From positions 51,631,200 to 51,695,199 of the forward strand of contig CM050648.1 in the NCBI GenBank assembly GCA_027574665.1: DNA of 64,000 nt, written 5' to 3'. This document shows, piece by piece, positions 59,711 through 64,000 of this stretch. Position numbers and translations under genes: made by a program. The notes beneath the pieces were generated by a model. It was not told where the DNA came from, searched no databases, and saw only the letters and a program-made list of their open reading frames with translations. The DNA is from Rhynochetos jubatus. Taxonomy: Eukaryota; Chordata; Aves; Eurypygiformes; Rhynochetidae. Position 1 is the first letter of the stretch. Each line of letters opens with the position of its first letter.

Positions 59711-62700
59711 ATTCAAACAATTCAAACAAAATTCCAATTTTTTTTTTTATGGTGAAGTTGAGGTATTGTCATGTGTGTTTGAAAATAAGATGTAAAAACT
59801 AGCTTCTCATAGCACTTCAGCATTCTCTCTCAGGATTGATAGTTGACCACAGAGATGGCTTATGTAGGACAGGGCATTATGACAAATTACGATGAACACA
59901 TGAAAATCAAGTTTAGTCAGGTTTGTTGATTTAATGTAAGCTTTAGTGCTATATGAATAATTAGGAAAATGGCTACAATACAAGGACCTAAGATATGGAT
60001 AGTTAAGAGTTGTAAGTCTTAAGGTTTATTTTGGTCTCTCCAAAAAAGGAAAAGTAGCCAAGACTTTAAACTTGGGTAACTGCCAGTTGGTCCAAGGAAT
60101 GCAAATTTTGTATGCTGGTAATACCCATTAAGGTTTTTTCCTTAGTTCTCTGAATGCTAGATAGATAGGAAAATAAACAAACGTCTCAATAACAAATTTT
60201 TAATACTTTTTTTTCATGTACTTCCACTAGATGATACTATGTCATAATGGAATAAAAAATTCAAAATATAAAGATGCTGTAACTATCCTGATAATGCAGA
60301 TCATATAGTATGTTTTTGACTTTATATCATTTGTGGATCCTGAGATAATTGTTTTGCTGGATTGAAGTTGCTTGATGGAATATATTTTGAAATGCTAACA
60401 GTAAATTGTGCTATAAAATTATATTAGTATGAATTCATACATCCAAATAAAACCAGCATTAAATAATTGTAGTGAATTTTGAGATTAAAGAATGTAGTTA
60501 CAGAGTGAGGCAGTCTAATATAGTCATGGTAGAACTGACAGTTTGATGCACTAAAACTTTGTAAATAGATTTAGAACAAAACGCAGGAAAAAAATTCCAA
60601 TTAATATGGGACTGCTTATGTAAAATTGAAGAAAACCAATACATTTTAGGGGAATCTAGTGAAAGGAAGCTAGCATAAGAGCCCAAGAAATTCAGTCCTA
60701 GTAGATTGTATAGTTAGTGTGTATGTTAATGATAATTTTTGTTATTGCTTTCTATATTTTTAGAAAAACTGGAGGGAAAGTAAAAAAGGCAGTTGCAGAA
60801 ATCTTTCTGCACATTGCTTCATAAAGAAGCTTAAAGGAGTTTCCGTAGTGGAGTCCTCCTTTACGGCGTTCATGGTGGAGGAACTCTCTCAAGTTCAAGC
60901 TAAAGTGGTACTAGAAATTTTTTTTGGACAGAATGGTACAGACCAGTAAGACAGCTGAGATGTTGAGCCTGCGTGATATTTATCCATCTTTTTTGTACGT
61001 GACTGTGTCTCATTAAGGCATGTAAGCGTGTGTATAACCTTAATGTTTATCTACGCTAGTGACAACAATAATAAGGATGTTGGTAAACATATAGCTTTAT
61101 TTTTTTCTTTGATAGAAAAAATCTTGTGGATAATGCAGGAGCTGCCAGCCCAGTAGCAGAAGTGACCCCACAGCTGTCGTGATGGGAGAGGGCTAACTCA
61201 TGTATTTTGGAAGAAAGCCATGGTTTTTGCAAACTTGGTGGAGTTCCTTGAAATAATTGCTGAGTATGAGGATAACAAAAAGGTTTTGATGAGACTCTTC
61301 ATTTAAGCTTTTTATCAGAACTAAGCTGCTTTGGGCTAGGCTTGTTTTGTGGGTGGATGGATGACGTGAGAGCTGGTTCATTCAAACCAGAGAAATCAGT
61401 GGAGTCTAACAGGTCTATGCTATTTCACAATCGTAAGTGATCTAAAATGATGAATAATGATTAATGAATGATGCTAGGGTAATGAAAATTAAAGCTATAG
61501 CAAATCACAGAAGAAATTAGTATTTGTTGGTACCTGGGTGATTAAAAGCAGTAGGTGAAATTCAGCATTGATGAATGTTGAGTGAGCACATGGGAGAAAA
61601 ACCTCTCATCTTTTTATGCTCTTGTGTTGTTCAGTGTTGAACTATCTTTGTTTTATAGGATGTAGTTTTGTGAAAGAATTGATTTAGTACATAGTGACTA
61701 TAAAACTTAACAAGATATTTCGGTTAATAACTTGAAATTTAATGAAGAACAGAACAGGAAACGTACTGCGTTGTGTACTTACGGTGTACTCACAACTAAA
61801 CCAGTGTTTACAGTTTTCTGCCTGATTCAAAAAGTACGTAGTAGAAATAAAAAAGCACTTGGGGGTGGCGGTGGTGGTAGTTGGAATAGCTTTCAGACAA
61901 GGATAGTTGGAAGAGGGGACCAGAGGAGAAATGATGGAAGTGTGCAAAGCTGTGTCTTGGAGCGGGTGGCTAAAGAGTCACTGTTCCTTTTGTGACTGGA
62001 GAATGGCATGCTCAGAATGAGGTACCCTTTCACGTGGCCTGTAGGTGGTGGAATTCATGTCTGTGTGATGCTGTAACTGCCAGAGATTAAAACAGGTACA
62101 GAAAATGTTCAAAGTCACTGAAGAATATTCTGGCTTGAGCTGTTAAGTATGACAGCATCATTTCTGGTTCACAAATACATGAGAGGAGTACTAGCATATG
62201 CTGGACTTGTTCATGTTCTCTTTCTTAGACACCCCAACCATCATCTCCAGAGACAGTATATGAGCCCAGGCTGACCTTTGATTTCACTCCAGATATCTGT
62301 TCTTTAGAAACTTGTAAGTGTGGTGTGGTAATGAACGAAATGAAGTCAACAGAATATGTGGAATTGTTGGTTTTGTGTGGAAGAACACTGCACACTGTAA
62401 TGGCTCCTAGTATGCCTTTTTAATTTCAGGATAAAATGAAGTGTTTTAAATAGATGATGCAACTATTGATTATCTCATTAAACAAATGTGATATAGAAAA
62501 GACTGTCAGACCATGAAACTGAGTGAAGTACATTAGAAAGGAAGATTTTTTCCTGTGTTCTTTTTTATTCACCTCTGAAATACTGTTACCTTGTAAGTGG
62601 AGGTCATAGGTTTGCTTTTATAGACCAATTTATTTTAGCAATCTAATGTAACTGTTAACATAAAAGGAAAATGTCTGTGTAGACCTCAGAGCTAAACCAG

Positions 62701-64000
62701 AAAATTGCTCTAATGACAAATTAAGGTAGAACTTAGCGTTAGCTGAAAATCCCGCTAAGCTACACTATGTGTTTCAAAGTAGTACAGGATATGCTGTATT
62801 TAAAGAAGATGTATACTAAAAATATATTGAGCCCATCCAAGTGGGAAAAACATTCATCATAGAAATTAATAAAGCATATTAACTATTGAATGTATGGTTA
62901 CCTGTTATAATGGTGTCTTAATATCCTTTAAGAGGAGGAGGGTACGGCTACTGTAGGTCTTGAAGGAAAGATGTTCCTTCCTTTCCATATTAGGGAAAAA
63001 GCCAGAATGGCAGAAAAGCCAGATTGAGCAGGATGGAAACAAGAAAGATGAATTTTCTCTGCAGCCATCAACAGTGACAGTTGTGTTTGCTTTACCCGTT
63101 TTCTCTTAACCGTTATTACTAAAACTCTGTAGCATATTCCTGTCTCCGCAACCTTCACCACTTTTCAACTAGCATTGCCTTCTCACTGGTGAGCTTGAAT
63201 GCTCCTCTTCCCTGTTTGTTCACCAGTGATACCACTTAAAATAGCCGTGCTACGCTGTTGCCCCTTGCACTGGGACAGCGTTTAGCGTTCACAAGTCCTT
63301 CTGGTTTAGCCAATGTAAGTGAAATAAAAAGACTATTCTGTGTTTTACGTTATACACTAGGTATCCCAAATATTTTACCTCCATTATTCACAATTCTCTA
63401 AAACTACTCTAAGCTTATTCTTGTATTGGCAGTCCACCATTAAAATAGTACCATGCTATTTTTTTTCTTCAGAAACATACTTCAGTTGAAGAAATTAATG
63501 ATTTTGAGAGCTAAGGATTTTCAAGTCTTTTTATTATAGGGACACCACCCCACCCTTAGCTTTTTATAAATGAAGGTTTTGAGCTGGGAATACTATACCA
63601 AAGGGAAGCTGATTATTACAGAGCCTTTTAAATAAACAACTCTTGGTATGCAGCTTCCTTAGATGTTGTTTGCATGATTTTGAAGTGTGATTTGAATTGA
63701 ATGCAAGATCAATAGCTTGAATCTGTATTTCAAAGGGTTTTTTACTTGTCATTTACTTGTAAGAGTTCATATCCAAGATCTGCAAGGCAATGTTTTCATG
63801 GTGAATTCTGCATTAAACAGTAATAGAATTTGCTTTTGCCTGTTAAAAGTGAATTTGTATACTATTTTTCATGTTTATTTTAGAACTTTTAAAAAGAAAC
63901 TCAACAAAATACCCAGTGTGCCTAACAGACCAATGAAGCTGTCACTTTTTGTATTACTTGGGTTTTTCTTTTTTCTGTGTAGACTTTATTTTAATATTTT
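59711..64000. other. Intron sequence to the window edge, nothing recognised
   Basis: AT-rich, with no ROCK1 exon 2, no repeat family recognised, and only short chance open frames. Confidence 0.6.

Larger units (their letters stand above)
33946..64000 (+). other. ROCK1: ROCK1 intron 1 (5' part; runs past the window)
   Basis: From the donor at 33946 to the window end I find no ROCK1 exon 2; its expected encoded motif, LDFPALRKNKNID in mammals, is absent from all frames I scanned. The interval is AT-rich, with T and A runs and frequent splice-like pyrimidine tracts that lead into no recognisable coding sequence. It holds four CR1 sites, one antisense LTR, short simple repeats and one GC-richer block. 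A very long first intron is typical of ROCK1. Confidence 0.85.

Overview
The window is vertebrate nuclear DNA, almost certainly from a bird. It has many 3'-terminal fragments of CR1 LINEs (the dominant avian retroposon), no mammalian-type SINEs, two long LTRs of an avian endogenous-retrovirus family, and long AT-rich non-coding stretches broken by sharp CpG islands. Three CR1 copies belong to one almost identical subfamily. I cannot name the species; a neoavian bird is a guess from the repeat types.

Layout. From 1 to about 32,000 the sequence is intergenic. It holds an orphan CpG island at 3,600-3,925 with an exon-like open stretch beside it, a small GC islet near 9,000, five CR1 fragments (all on the minus strand), a solo LTR with a CR1 nested inside it (23,278-24,534), and, directly beside that LTR, a long imperfect inverted repeat (22,518-23,219) that no repeat I know accounts for. 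From about 32,000 to 33,850 lies a strong TATA-less CpG-island promoter with an NRF1 palindrome and an ETS-type site. It leads into the only coding exon I can name with confidence: exon 1 of ROCK1 (Rho-associated coiled-coil kinase 1), ATG at 33,853 and splice donor after 33,945. From 33,946 to the right edge everything is ROCK1 intron 1, more than 30 kb of AT-rich sequence with CR1 fragments, an antisense solo LTR, simple repeats, and one GC-richer insert of unknown origin around 42,240-43,330.

Gene context. In mammals ROCK1 and GREB1L are head-to-head neighbours (established knowledge). If birds keep this order, the CpG island at 3.6-3.9 kb, about 29 kb upstream of the ROCK1 promoter, is the natural candidate for the GREB1L promoter, transcribed leftward out of the window. 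No GREB1L coding exon is visible here, so this is inference.

Nothing resembles a bacterial operon, CRISPR array or complete novel gene system. The most unusual unexplained structures are the long inverted repeat with its 28-bp perfect core, two perfect small hairpins (10,345 and 28,142), the orphan CpG island, and the minus-strand open stretch in the 42-43 kb insert. Many open stretches in this window begin at TTG or GTG rather than ATG, and most are not genes.
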